Part shown: one piece after another, positions 17,506 to 26,007 of the stretch
Position numbering within the stretch: position 1 is the first letter of the stretch
How the letters are laid out: each line of letters begins with the position of its first letter
Source: Ancylobacter koreensis
Lineage (GTDB): Bacteria > Pseudomonadota > Alphaproteobacteria > Rhizobiales > Xanthobacteraceae
NCBI RefSeq assembly: GCF_023016525.1
Contig: NZ_JALKCG010000005.1
Coordinates: forward strand, 1 to 64,000
Length of the DNA: 64,000 bases
Reading direction: 5' to 3'
The notes under the pieces: model-generated
Told to the model about the DNA's origin: nothing
Seen by the model: the letters and a program-made list of their open reading frames with translations, nothing else
Database searches by the model: none
Translations under genes and position numbers: made by a program

Positions 17506-18426
17506 GTGAGCGAGCAAAAGGCCCGGGAGGCGCTCGCCGCCCTCCCCTTCTTCGCCGGGCGCGACGTGTCCGGCGCCACGCTGACCCGCCTCGGCGGGCT
17601 CACCAACCTCGTCTACCGGGTCGGGCTCGGGGACGAGGTGTACTGCCTGCGCCTGCCCGGCGCGGGGACCGAGGCCTATATCGACCGCAAGGTGGAGGCG
17701 ATCAACGCCCGCGCCGCCGCCGCCGCCGGCGTCTCGCCCCCGGTGCTGGCGACCGACGAAGGCGGGTTGATGCTTTCCGCCTTCATCGAGGGCGCCACCA
17801 CGCTGAGCCCGGAAGGCTTCCGGTCCATCCCCGGTGCGGTCGCGCGGGCGGGCGCGACGCTGCGGCGCCTGCACGACAGCGGCGAGAGCTTCGCCTTCCG
17901 CTTCGAGCTGTTCGCCATGATCGACGAGTATCTCGCCGTGCTGGCGAAGCTCGGCGCGCAGCTTCCCGAGGGCTATCACGACGTGGTGGCCGAGGCCGGC
18001 GCGGTGCGCGAGGCGCTCGCCGCCCATCCGCTCCCCTTAGCTCCCTGCCATTGCGACCCGCTGTGCGAGAACTTCATCGACACCGGCGCGCGCATGTGGA
18101 TCGTCGACTGGGAATATTCGGGGATGAACGACCCGATGTGGGACCTCGGCGACGTCTCGGTCGAGGGCGGCTTCGACGCCGCGCAGGACGAGGAACTGCT
18201 CGCCGCCTATTTCGGCGGGCCGGCCGGCGCGGCGGATCGTGGACGCATGGTGCTCTACAAGGCGATGTGCGACCTGCTGTGGACGCTGTGGGGCCTGATC
18301 CAGCATGCCAACGGCAACCCGGTCGACGATTTCTGGGCCTATGCGGTCAACCGCTTCGAGCGCTGCAAGCGGCTGATGGCCGAACCCGACTTCGCCCGCC
18401 ATCTCGACGCCGTGCGCCGGGGCTGA
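17506..18426 (+). CDS. Choline-kinase-like phosphotransferase (APH fold), second copy
   Basis: A 306-residue APH-fold kinase with GGLTNLVYRV near the N-terminus, catalytic motif HCDPLCEN and metal motif VDWEYSGMNDPMWDLGDVS. The GTG start follows an excellent ribosome site (GAGGGAGG) 12 bases after the preceding stop. It closes the operon. The LicA/choline-kinase likeness is clear. Why the operon carries two kinases is not explained by known betaine catabolism, which does not use phosphorylated intermediates. Confidence 0.82.
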   Translation: MSEQKAREALAALPFFAGRDVSGATLTRLGGLTNLVYRVGLGDEVYCLRLPGAGTEAYIDRKVEAINARAAAAAGVSPPVLATDEGGLMLSAFIEGATTLSPEGFRSIPGAVARAGATLRRLHDSGESFAFRFELFAMIDEYLAVLAKLGAQLPEGYHDVVAEAGAVREALAAHPLPLAPCHCDPLCENFIDTGARMWIVDWEYSGMNDPMWDLGDVSVEGGFDAAQDEELLAAYFGGPAGAADRGRMVLYKAMCDLLWTLWGLIQHANGNPVDDFWAYAVNRFERCKRLMAEPDFARHLDAVRRG

Positions 18427-18530
18427 GACGCGCCCCGCCATCCGGGACGGCGGCCATCGTCGCCAGAAAGCCGGCAATGTCGGGCGGTTCACGGCGGCTT
18501 GCGTCTTTTTACATGACTGCACGGCCAAAT

Positions 18531-18545
18531 TGTTGACAGTTGGCA
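18531..18545 (+). promoter_or_regulatory. Shared operator/promoter motif, copy A
   Basis: Contains the exact 12-mer TGTTGACAGTTG, here followed by GCA, giving an imperfect TGACA-GT-TGGCA dyad. It lies 41 bases before the dehalogenase start. The same 12-mer occurs upstream of three other transcription units. It includes TTGACA, so it may double as a -35 element. Confidence 0.6.
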
Positions 18546-18586
18546 CAAATCGGAGGAAACATCCGGCATCAGAAGAGGAGGCGCCC

Positions 18587-19516
18587 ATGGCCGTCGTAGA
18601 AGCCGTTCCCGAGCTCGTTTCGTCCACCCGGCTGATGGAGGGCTTCACCTTCCAGCGCATCGAGACGCGCGGCGCCGAGATCAATGTCGCCACCGCCGGC
18701 GAAGGCCCGCCGCTGCTCCTCATCCACGGCAACCCGCTCACGCTGGTGAGCTGGCACAAGGTCGCCCCCTCGCTGGCGCGCGACTTCTCCGTGGTCGCCA
18801 TCGACATGCGCGGCTATGGCGACAGCTCCAAGCCCTATGGCGGCGAGGACCATTCGGGCTACTCGTTCCGCTCCATCGGCGAGGACGCCTTCGACGTGAT
18901 GGACGCGCTCGGCCACAAGACTTTCGCGGTCGCCGGCCATGACCGCGGCGCCCGCGTCGGCTTCCGCATGGCGCTGGACCAGCCCGAGCGCGTCACCCGC
19001 TACGCCGCGCTCGACATCGTGCCGACCCACCATGTGCTCAACAACATCACGCTGGGCTGGGCGCGCGAGAGCTACCACTGGTTCTTCATGGCCCAGAAGG
19101 CGCCCTTCCCCGAGAAGCTGCTCTGCGCCGATCTCGACTATTACATGCGCTACAAGCTCAACAAGAAGGGCGTCGGCCTCGAAATCTTCACCCCCGAGGC
19201 GATCGAGGAATATATCCGCTGCGCCACGCCCGAGCAGATCCACGCCGTCTGCGAGGATTACCGTGCGACCATCACCGTCGATCTCGACATGGACACGGCG
19301 GAATACGGCAAGCGCAAGATCACCTGCCCGACGATGGTCATCTGGGGCACCAACAGCCATTGCGGCCGCCACTTCAAGCCGGTCGAGGCGTGGTCGGAAT
19401 GGGCGGACGACCTCGTCGGCCTGCCGGTGCCGACCGGCCATTACCCGGCCGAGCACCGCCCGGACCTCGTCTATGCGGCCTTCTATCGCTTCTTCCGCGG
19501 TGAGCCCGTGACATGA
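18587..19516 (+). CDS. Fluoroacetate/haloacetate dehalogenase-like alpha/beta hydrolase
   Basis: A 309-residue alpha/beta hydrolase. All residues known in fluoroacetate dehalogenase (RPA1163) have counterparts at an almost constant offset: nucleophile Asp119 and Arg120, Arg123 (HDRGARVG), acid Asp143 (ALDIVP), halide-pocket His164-Trp165 (ESYHWFF), Tyr225 (EDYRA) and base His285 (TGHYPAEH). The family hydrolyses alpha-halo or similar short carboxylates. ATG with AGAGGAGG upstream. Translationally coupled (ATGA) to a rhodanese gene. The physiological substrate is unknown; a non-halogenated ester or acid cannot be excluded. Confidence 0.85.
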   Translation: MAVVEAVPELVSSTRLMEGFTFQRIETRGAEINVATAGEGPPLLLIHGNPLTLVSWHKVAPSLARDFSVVAIDMRGYGDSSKPYGGEDHSGYSFRSIGEDAFDVMDALGHKTFAVAGHDRGARVGFRMALDQPERVTRYAALDIVPTHHVLNNITLGWARESYHWFFMAQKAPFPEKLLCADLDYYMRYKLNKKGVGLEIFTPEAIEEYIRCATPEQIHAVCEDYRATITVDLDMDTAEYGKRKITCPTMVIWGTNSHCGRHFKPVEAWSEWADDLVGLPVPTGHYPAEHRPDLVYAAFYRFFRGEPVT

Positions 19517-21102
19517 CCATTGCCCGCGTGACGGCGGAGGCGGCCCGGCGCCGCCTCTTTGCCGGCGGCGAAATCGCGTTCCTGGATGTGCGGGAGGCCG
19601 CCGCCTTTGGCGACGGCCATCCGCTTTTTGCGATTCCGTGCGCCTATGGCCGGCTCGAACTGTCGGCAGTTGCCCTCGTCCCGCGCCGCGATTGCCCGCT
19701 CCTGCTGGTCGACGACGATGACGGCCTGTCCGAGCGCGCGGCCGAGCGCCTCGCCGCCTGCGGCTACACCGACATCACGGTGGTGATCGGCGGCGTGCCG
19801 GCCTGGAAGGCGACCGGCTACGGCATCTTCGCCGGCGTCAACGTGCCGAGCAAGACACTGGGCGAGTTGCTCGAACACGCGCACCATCCCGGCACCATCG
19901 ACGCCCCGACCTTCGACCAGTGGCGGCGCGAGGGGCGCGAGCACCTGTTCTTCGACGCCCGCCCGCCGGGCGAATACGCCAAGATGCGTATCGAAGGCGC
20001 GCGCTGCGTGCCCAATGGCGAGCTGGCCCATCGCCTCGCCGCCGTCGCGCCGGACGAAACGACGCCCATCGTCATCACCTGCGCCGGCCGCACGCGCGGC
20101 ATTGTCGGCGCGCTGGGGCTGCGGGCGCTGGGCGTGCGCAACCCGGTCTATGCGCTGGAGAACGGCACGCAGGGCTGGGCGCTGGCCGGCTTGCCCCTTG
20201 ATCGCGGGGCCAAGCCCGATCCGTTCCCCGAGCTCGACGCGGCGGCGAAGGCCGCCAGCCGGGATCGCGCCGAGCGCCTCATCGCCCGTACCGGCCTCGC
20301 CCGCACCGACATTGCCGGCGCCGGCGCCCTGCTGGCGCAGGCGGAGCGCACGCCGTTCCTGTTCGACCTGCGCAGCGCACCCGAGCGCGCGGCGCGGCCG
20401 GCACCGGGCGCGGTTCCCGCGCTGGCCGGCCAGCTCATCCAGGCCACCGACCAGTATGTCGGCGTGCGCCATGCCCGGCTCGTGCTGATGGACGATACCG
20501 GCCTGCGCGCGGCGCTCGCCGGCCTGTTCCTGCGCGCGCTGGGCTTCGAGGTGCATGTGCTGGCGCTCGACGAGGAGCCCGACGTGGCGCCCCCGGCCCC
20601 GCCCGCCACCGGGCTGAAGCTGCCGGCTGCGCCGCCGTCGGTCGATCCGCGCGCCGGCTGGGCCCGCGCCTGCCACGGCCTGCCGCTGTTCGACCTGCGC
20701 TCCTCCACCGAATGGGAGGTGCGCCGGCTCGCCGGTGCGCGCTGGATGCTGCGCGTCGACCTGCCCGGCCCGCTGCCGGCCGGCACCAAGCGCGTGCTGC
20801 TGCAGGGCGAGGAGGGCGTCGTCGCCGGTGCCGCCGCCGATCTCGCCACGCGCGGCATCGCCGCCGAATGGCTGACGCCGGATCTTGAGGCCTGCGCGGC
20901 GGCGGGCTGGCCGGTGGAGACCACGCGCCGGCCGCTCAGCCGCGACCGCGCGCTCGACCGGGTGTGGTTCGTCCACGATCGGCACGACGGCAATGCCGAA
21001 GCCTCGCGCCGCTATCTCGCCTGGGAGACCGGGCTGATCGCCCAGCTCGACGCCGAGGAGCGCGCCACCTTCGGCACGGTACCCATCGACGCCCTCGCCT
21101 GA
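19513..21102 (+). CDS. Four-domain rhodanese-like sulfurtransferase
   Basis: A 529-residue cytoplasmic-looking protein made of four rhodanese-like repeats (starting near residues 5, 128, 260 and 375; motifs IAFLDVREAAAF, HLFFDARPPGEYA, PFLFDLRSAPE, LPLFDLRSSTEWE). Only the second has the active-site loop CAGRTRG, with Cys190; the others lack the cysteine. It could transfer sulfane sulfur or act as a scaffold. Its stop is followed by a clean terminator, so it ends a two-gene operon with the dehalogenase-like gene. That pairing is unusual and its purpose is unknown. Confidence 0.85.
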   Translation: MTIARVTAEAARRRLFAGGEIAFLDVREAAAFGDGHPLFAIPCAYGRLELSAVALVPRRDCPLLLVDDDDGLSERAAERLAACGYTDITVVIGGVPAWKATGYGIFAGVNVPSKTLGELLEHAHHPGTIDAPTFDQWRREGREHLFFDARPPGEYAKMRIEGARCVPNGELAHRLAAVAPDETTPIVITCAGRTRGIVGALGLRALGVRNPVYALENGTQGWALAGLPLDRGAKPDPFPELDAAAKAASRDRAERLIARTGLARTDIAGAGALLAQAERTPFLFDLRSAPERAARPAPGAVPALAGQLIQATDQYVGVRHARLVLMDDTGLRAALAGLFLRALGFEVHVLALDEEPDVAPPAPPATGLKLPAAPPSVDPRAGWARACHGLPLFDLRSSTEWEVRRLAGARWMLRVDLPGPLPAGTKRVLLQGEEGVVAGAAADLATRGIAAEWLTPDLEACAAAGWPVETTRRPLSRDRALDRVWFVHDRHDGNAEASRRYLAWETGLIAQLDAEERATFGTVPIDALA

Positions 21103-21124
21103 CGGCCGATCCGGACCTCTCGAC

Positions 21125-21157
21125 GCCCCTTCCGCCACCGGCGGGAGGGGCTTTTTT
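21125..21157 (+). terminator. Rho-independent terminator
   Basis: A 12-base stem (GCCCCTTCCGCC with GGCGGGAGGGGC, one G-T pair) with a 3-base loop is followed by six T. It ends the hydrolase-rhodanese operon. Confidence 0.9.
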
Positions 21158-21227
21158 GTGCCTGGTGCCGGCCGGCGAGCCGCGCGCGCCGACCGGATAC
21201 CGGGTGGGCTCGACCATCCCCGCAAAG

Positions 21228-21255
21228 AAAAAAGGGGCGGGTGTGAACCCGCCCC
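21228..21255 (-). terminator. Rho-independent terminator of the tct operon
   Basis: On the minus strand a 9-base stem (GGGGCGGGT and ACCCGCCCC) with loop GTGA is followed by a T-run, visible as A-rich sequence at 21228-21233 on the plus strand. It lies 44 bases past the tctA stop. Confidence 0.88.
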
Positions 21256-21298
21256 CCGTTGGGGAGTGATCGTCGGCGGCAGGCGCCGCCGGGGCGCC

Positions 21299-22873
21299 TC
21301 AGCCCTTGCTGGGCGTGGTGTGGGCGGCATTGGCGGCCGCCTCGTCGCGCAGGCGCTCCATCGCCAGCGCCTCGGCCGCCTCGGCCCGGTTCTGCTTGCG
21401 CTTGCCCCAGGCGGTCATCGCCAGCGAGGCGAACATCACCGCGAAGATGGCCATCGCCGCCGGCCGCTCCAGTATGTACATCGGGTTGCCGCCGGAGAGC
21501 TGGTAGGAGCGCAGGAACTCCGTCTCCAGCATGCGCCCGAGCAGGATGCCGACCACCACCGCCGAGACCGGATATTCGTAGCGGTTCAGCGCGTAGCCGA
21601 GCAGCGCGAAGACGAACAGCGTGATCGGGCCGGCCGCCTCGCCCGTCACCGCATAGGTGCCGAGCGTGGCGATGACGAGGATCGCCGGCAGCACGTAGCG
21701 TGTACGCACCTTCATGATGTTGGAGGCGACGTAGATGAAGCCGATGCCCACCGCCAGCAGCACGATGGCCTGGACGATGTTGTTGAGGATGATGGCGTAC
21801 ACCATCGGCTTCTGCGTCTCGATGAAGCTCGGGCCCGGCACGATGTTGTGCATCATGAAGGCGGCGATCAGGATCGCCGTCGCGCCGCCGCCGGGGATGC
21901 CGAGCGCCAGCATGGTGGCCATGGAGCCGCCCTCGCCGCTCGCCACCGCCGATTCGGCGGCGATGACGCCCTTGGGGTTGCCCTTGCCGAAGGTCGCGCT
22001 GTCCTTGGCGGTGCGCTTGGTCTCGGCATAGGCGATCAGGTTGCCGATGGACGAGCCGACGCCCGGCACGGCACCGATGATGATGCCGATAATCGAGCCG
22101 CGCAGCAGCACGCCGGGATACTTCATCGTGCCCCAGCAACCCTTGAGGATCTTGCGCAGGCTGACCTCGCGCGAGCCCTCGGCCTCGATGATGTAGTCAC
22201 GGGTGGCGAGGCTGAGCAACTGGCTCGCCGCCAGCAGGCCGATCATGGCGGGGATCGGCGCGATGCCGTCGAGCAGCACCGGCAGGCCCAGCGTGCCGCG
22301 GGTGAAGCCGGCGGTGTTCATGCCGACCGTGCCGAGCAGGATGCCGAAGGCCGCCGCGAGCAGTCCACGGCTGATGTAGGTGGAGCCGAGCGAGCCCAGC
22401 AGCATCATGCCCCAGATCGCCACCGCGAACATTTCCACTGGACCGATGCGAAGCACGATGTCGGCCAGCGGCTCGATGACGAGCAGCAGCAGCAGATAGC
22501 CGGCAATGCCGCACAGGGTGGAGGCGAACAGCGCGTAGCCCAGCGCCTCGTTATGCTCGCCCTTCTGCGACATGGCGTAGCCGTCGAAGGTCGTCGCGAA
22601 GGAGGATGGCGATCCCGGTATGTTCATCAGGATCGCCGGCACCGACCCGCCGAACCCCGCACCGGTATAGACCGAGGTGAGGAAGACGATGGCCGAGAAG
22701 AAATCCATGTAGAGCGACATCGGCAGCACGATGGCCATGGCCATGGTGATGGAGATGCCGGGAATGGCGCTGAAGACGAGGCCGACGATCAGGCCGGGGA
22801 CGATCCATCCCCAGGACCCGACCGAGGTGAACATGATGCCCAGCGCATCGTTGAAGGCGGTAATGTCGATCAT
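21299..22873 (-). CDS. tctA: Tripartite tricarboxylate transporter large membrane subunit
   Basis: A 524-residue integral membrane protein of the TctA family with about a dozen hydrophobic segments. Conserved parts are LVFSAIPGISITMAMAIVLP near residue 35, GFGGSVPAILMNIPGSPSS near 75, and the inverted second half around GAVPGVGSSIGNLIAY and ALGIPGGGATAILIAAFMMH. It moves di- or tricarboxylates with the ion gradient, fed by the binding protein TctC. The order tctC-tctB-tctA and the 10-base gap after tctB indicate one operon, ending at a terminator. Confidence 0.94.
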   Translation of the reverse strand: MIDITAFNDALGIMFTSVGSWGWIVPGLIVGLVFSAIPGISITMAMAIVLPMSLYMDFFSAIVFLTSVYTGAGFGGSVPAILMNIPGSPSSFATTFDGYAMSQKGEHNEALGYALFASTLCGIAGYLLLLLVIEPLADIVLRIGPVEMFAVAIWGMMLLGSLGSTYISRGLLAAAFGILLGTVGMNTAGFTRGTLGLPVLLDGIAPIPAMIGLLAASQLLSLATRDYIIEAEGSREVSLRKILKGCWGTMKYPGVLLRGSIIGIIIGAVPGVGSSIGNLIAYAETKRTAKDSATFGKGNPKGVIAAESAVASGEGGSMATMLALGIPGGGATAILIAAFMMHNIVPGPSFIETQKPMVYAIILNNIVQAIVLLAVGIGFIYVASNIMKVRTRYVLPAILVIATLGTYAVTGEAAGPITLFVFALLGYALNRYEYPVSAVVVGILLGRMLETEFLRSYQLSGGNPMYILERPAAMAIFAVMFASLAMTAWGKRKQNRAEAAEALAMERLRDEAAANAAHTTPSKG

Positions 22874-22883
22874 CGGGCGCGCC

Positions 22884-23396
22884 TCACAGCAGGGTGGTGG
22901 GCATGGGATAGGAGATCAGGGCGCGGAACCCGTAGATCGTGACCAGGGTGACGGCGAGCGAGAACACCAGCAGATGCACCGGCCGCCGCTCGCCGCAGAT
23001 GGCCATCGCCGCCGCCGCAAACAGGAAAATAGCGATATCGAAGCCGATGACGTCGAGCAGGAAGACCATCAGGCCAAGCGACACGCCCAGCGCCACCATG
23101 CGGATGATGTCCGAGTGCCCCGTGGAGACCTCGATGGCGAAGGGGTCCTTCTCGCCGCCCGCCCTGGGCGCCGCGACGGCGTCGACCTTGCGGAAGCACT
23201 GGGGAAGGATGAACAGGTACATGGCCAGCGCGAAGATCGCCACCGGCTGCACCAGCAGCAGATTGTTCACGCTGAGCGACACGCTCCGCGCGTCAAAGAG
23301 GTACCAGAAGACCGCGCCGGCGATCAGCGTGATGAGTGCCAGATGGCCGTAGTCGATGACGTAGGTTTGCCGACCGATACGCATCATCAGCTCCAT
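22884..23396 (-). CDS. tctB: Tripartite tricarboxylate transporter small membrane subunit
   Basis: About 170 residues with four hydrophobic segments (LALITLIAGAVFWYLF, LLVQPVAIFALAMYLFIL, MVALGVSLGLMVFLLDVIGF, IAIFLFAAAAMAI), as in TctB small subunits. The start is uncertain: two closely following ATGs (codons 4 and 5) are preceded by GGAG inside the first codons, so translation may begin there. It lies between the binding protein and the large subunit genes. Confidence 0.9.
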   Translation of the reverse strand: MELMMRIGRQTYVIDYGHLALITLIAGAVFWYLFDARSVSLSVNNLLLVQPVAIFALAMYLFILPQCFRKVDAVAAPRAGGEKDPFAIEVSTGHSDIIRMVALGVSLGLMVFLLDVIGFDIAIFLFAAAAMAICGERRPVHLLVFSLAVTLVTIYGFRALISYPMPTTLL

Positions 23397-23418
23397 GAGA
23401 CGGGGGAGTGAGAATGAA

Positions 23419-23446
23419 GGCGGGCCGGCGACACGCGCGGCCCGCC
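23419..23446 (-). terminator. Hairpin between tctC and tctB
   Basis: Perfect 9-base arms GGCGGGCCG and CGGCCCGCC with a 10-base loop lie just after the tctC stop. There is no T-run. As in the other transporter operons here, it could protect or separate the binding-protein message. Confidence 0.6.
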
Positions 23447-23460
23447 CCCGTCGGTGCGGC

Positions 23461-24456
23461 CTACTTCAGCAGGTCGACGTACTTGGCCATCTTGGCGGCG
23501 TTGTCGAGATACGCCTTGTCGGACGCCTCAGGGCCGTACCAGGTGGTCGCGAGCTCCTGGAGCTTAAGGGCCTCGATGGCCGCCGGGTTCTTGCTCGCGC
23601 GCTCGATGGCGCCGACGAGGAACTTGTAGATTTCCGGCTGCTCGTTCTTGAGCTTGGTGGTCACGGCCCAGCCGCGCTGCGAGCCTTCCACGAAGTCCGG
23701 CTTCAGGCCGCTCGCGCCGATCAGGGGCGCGTCGGGATACCATTCCACCTTCTCGGCCGCGAACATGGCGAGCGGGCGGATCTTGGTCTTCAGCGGCAGG
23801 AAGCCCTCGCCGCCGACGAAGCCGACATCGACCTGGGCGCCGGCGGTCGCGTTGCGGGCCGGACCGCCGCCGTCATAGGTCACGATGCGCAGCTTGGTGG
23901 GATCGATATCGGCCGCCTGGAAGGCCAGCACCATGTTGGCGTAGTCGGCCGAGGCCGGCTGCACGCCGATGCTGAGGCTGGACGGGTCCTTCTTCAGCTT
24001 CTCGATCACTTCGGCGAAGGTCTTGACCGGGCCGTTGGAGGAGGTCGCCGCCAGCGTGTAGTCACGCGACGGCAGGTTGATCATCGAGAAGTCCTCGACC
24101 TTGTACGGCGCGTTCTGCAGCAGCACGGTCAGCGGGATATAGGGCGCTGCCGAGGTGCACAGGATGGAATAGCCGTCGGCCGGCTGGTTCAGCGCGTAGG
24201 AATTGCCGAGCTGCGTGCCCGCGCCGGGCTTGTTCACGATCACCAGCGGCTGCCCCACCTCCTTTTCGAGGAAGGTCAAGAAGGCGCGCGACAGGCGGTC
24301 ATTGTAGCCGCCGGTGGCGAACGGCACGATGACGTTGATCGGGCGCGTCGGATAGTTCGCGGCGCGCAGGATCGACGGCATCGCGACAAGCCCGCTGGCC
24401 GCCGCGAGGCCGCCCGCGGTGATTTTGAAGGCGTCTCTGCGTGTGAAATCTGTCAT
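23461..24456 (-). CDS. tctC: Tripartite tricarboxylate transporter binding protein (Bug/TctC family)
   Basis: A 331-residue periplasmic receptor. The N-terminus MTDFTRRDAFKITAGG plus a hydrophobic stretch looks like a twin-arginine export signal, cleaved near LRAA. The mature part shows the Bug signature YPTRPINVIVPFATGG, then KPGAGTQLG and VDVGFVGGEG. Such proteins bind a carboxylate between two lobes. The ATG has GGGAGGAA upstream. The ligand may be tartrate- or citrate-like, inferred from the neighbouring catabolic genes. The promoter carries the shared TGTTGACAGTTG motif. Confidence 0.93.
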   Translation of the reverse strand: MTDFTRRDAFKITAGGLAAASGLVAMPSILRAANYPTRPINVIVPFATGGYNDRLSRAFLTFLEKEVGQPLVIVNKPGAGTQLGNSYALNQPADGYSILCTSAAPYIPLTVLLQNAPYKVEDFSMINLPSRDYTLAATSSNGPVKTFAEVIEKLKKDPSSLSIGVQPASADYANMVLAFQAADIDPTKLRIVTYDGGGPARNATAGAQVDVGFVGGEGFLPLKTKIRPLAMFAAEKVEWYPDAPLIGASGLKPDFVEGSQRGWAVTTKLKNEQPEIYKFLVGAIERASKNPAAIEALKLQELATTWYGPEASDKAYLDNAAKMAKYVDLLK

Positions 24457-24550
24457 GTTTTCCTCCCGCCGTTCCATCTCGATCGGTCGGCCGGACGCAT
24501 TGCGTTCTCGGCCACGTGGACTAGGCAGGACGAGACTGTATCCCCGCCCG

Positions 24551-24563
24551 TCAACTGTCAACA
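24551..24563 (-). promoter_or_regulatory. Shared operator/promoter motif, copy B
   Basis: On the minus strand this reads TGTTGACAGTTGA, the exact shared 12-mer, about 95 bases upstream of tctC. The second dyad half is degenerate (TGACG). Confidence 0.6.
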
Positions 24564-24700
24564 CATTTGCTGAGAGCCGGAAGCGAATTCCCCGGCCGTA
24601 CCGGGTCAAGCCGGCGGGATCATTGCCTTTTCCGCCAATATTTTCCCCGCTCCCAAGGCCGCCGCAGGGGTCGCGAAAGCCGTCCGCATCGCGCACGATC

Positions 24701-24715
24701 TGTTGACAGTTGTCA
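24701..24715 (+). promoter_or_regulatory. Shared operator/promoter motif, copy C (best dyad)
   Basis: TGTTGACAGTTGTCA contains a perfect TGACA-GT-TGTCA dyad. It lies upstream of the AbrB-type operon, about 140 bases from copy B, which serves the divergent tctC operon. Confidence 0.65.
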
Positions 24716-24787
24716 TTGATGCTGTCTCAATCCGGCCGGGTTCCGCCGGCGGTGCGCCGCTGTGAGACGGGCCGTCGGGAGGTTGTC

Positions 24788-24901
24788 ATGTTCGTCCACC
24801 GCGTCGCCAGCCGGGCCCTGCCCGCCTCATCTCCAGCACGCGCGCGGGTCCGCGCGGGCGCAGGGATAGGGCGCGCGCCCGCGGAGGCGGCGGCGGTCTG
24901 A
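24788..24901 (+). CDS. Possible 37-residue leader peptide
   Basis: An ATG with the strong ribosome site GGGAGG 5 bases upstream opens a 37-residue frame (MFVHRVASRALPASSPAR then Ala/Arg-rich) whose TGA overlaps the ATG of the next gene as TGATG. No homology is recognised. It may exist only to couple translation of the membrane-protein gene, or be spurious; high GC favours chance frames. Confidence 0.35.
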   Translation: MFVHRVASRALPASSPARARVRAGAGIGRAPAEAAAV

Positions 24902-26007
24902 TGGCGGAGATTCCGAAGGATTCCGGCGAATCGAGCCTGCTCGCCTCGCCCCGACTGCGCTGGTGGCTGCGCTTCCTCGTCACCTACGCCATCGGCGCGG
25001 CCGCCGGCTACGCCGCCTCGCTCGCGCATATCCCCCTGCCCTGGATGCTGGGGCCGCTCTTCGTCTGCGGCCTGCTCAACGTGTCCGGCGTGCCGCTGCA
25101 GGCCGGCCCACATCTGCGCGAGATCGGGCAGGTGGTGGTCGGCCTCGCCATCGGCATGCGCTTCACGCCGCATCTGCTGCTCGTCTCGCTCGAACTGCTG
25201 CCGGCCATGCTGGTGGCGACGCTCTACATCATCCTCGCCACCTTCATCGGCGCGCTCATCATGCGCCCGCTGGCCCGCATCGACCCGACCACCGCCTTCT
25301 TCGCCACAGCCGCCGGCGGCATGGCCGACATGGCGGTGGTGGCGGCGGCGCGCGGGGGCGACACCAACGCGGTCTCCATCGTCCACGCCCTGCGCGTGAC
25401 GACGGTGGTGTCCATCGTGCCCTTCATGGTGTTCGCCTTCGGCGAGCCGGGCAATGTGAACACGGCCGACCCCGCGACCTCGCACGATCTTCTGCTGCTC
25501 GCGCTCGGGCTGGTCGTCGCCTATCTCGGGGCGCAGGCGCTGCGCCCGACCGTCATCCCCAATCCCTGGCTGCTCGGCTCGCTGCTGCCGAGCGCGGCGC
25601 TCGGCGCCTCGGGCCTGCTCAACGTCGCGGTGCCCGGCATCCTCATCGTCGCCGCGCAGATCATGATCGGCGTCTGGCTGAGCATGCGGTTCCGGCGCGA
25701 GCTGTTCGTGCGCCTGCCGCGTGTCGCCGCCTCGGGCCTGCTGGTGGGCGTGCTGCTCATCTTCGCCGCGCTCGCCGGGGCCGAGGTGCTGGCGCTGGCC
25801 ACCGGCCTGCCGCTGACCACGAGCTTCCTCGCCCTCGCGCCGGCCGCCATCACCGAGATGGTGCTGACCGCCAAGGCCATGCATGCCGACGCCGAGCTGG
25901 TGACGGCCTTCCACATCGTCCGCATCGCGGTGATCTCGTCGACCATCCTCATCGTCTTCCGGGTCTACCGCTTCGTCTTGAGGAGTCATTATGGATCTGG
26001 GGTTTGA
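24901..26007 (+). CDS. AbrB-family membrane protein
   Basis: A 368-residue integral membrane protein with about ten hydrophobic segments and internal duplication typical of the AbrB family (older name: ammonia monooxygenase regulator). The two halves share HIPLPWMLGPLFVCGLLNVSG / NPWLLGSLLPSAALGASGLL and ATAAGGMADMAVVAAARG / ALAPAAITEMVLTAKAMH. The biochemical role of the family is not established; uptake or export of an organic acid is inferred from context. It starts within TGATG and overlaps the SDR gene by 17 bases, heading an operon of at least four genes. Confidence 0.82.
   Translation: MAEIPKDSGESSLLASPRLRWWLRFLVTYAIGAAAGYAASLAHIPLPWMLGPLFVCGLLNVSGVPLQAGPHLREIGQVVVGLAIGMRFTPHLLLVSLELLPAMLVATLYIILATFIGALIMRPLARIDPTTAFFATAAGGMADMAVVAAARGGDTNAVSIVHALRVTTVVSIVPFMVFAFGEPGNVNTADPATSHDLLLLALGLVVAYLGAQALRPTVIPNPWLLGSLLPSAALGASGLLNVAVPGILIVAAQIMIGVWLSMRFRRELFVRLPRVAASGLLVGVLLIFAALAGAEVLALATGLPLTTSFLALAPAAITEMVLTAKAMHADAELVTAFHIVRIAVISSTILIVFRVYRFVLRSHYGSGV

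Noticed and set aside
18531-18545. Treating TGTTGACAGTTG only as a -35 promoter box
   Set aside because: TTGACA fits a -35, but the flanking TG and GTTG are also identical in four places and no matching -10 lies at 17 bases in the copies checked; kept as operator/promoter with this caveat.
24710-24787. Longer version of the leader frame starting at a TTG near 24710
   Set aside because: The TTG lies inside the shared operator motif and has no ribosome site; the ATG at 24788 is better.
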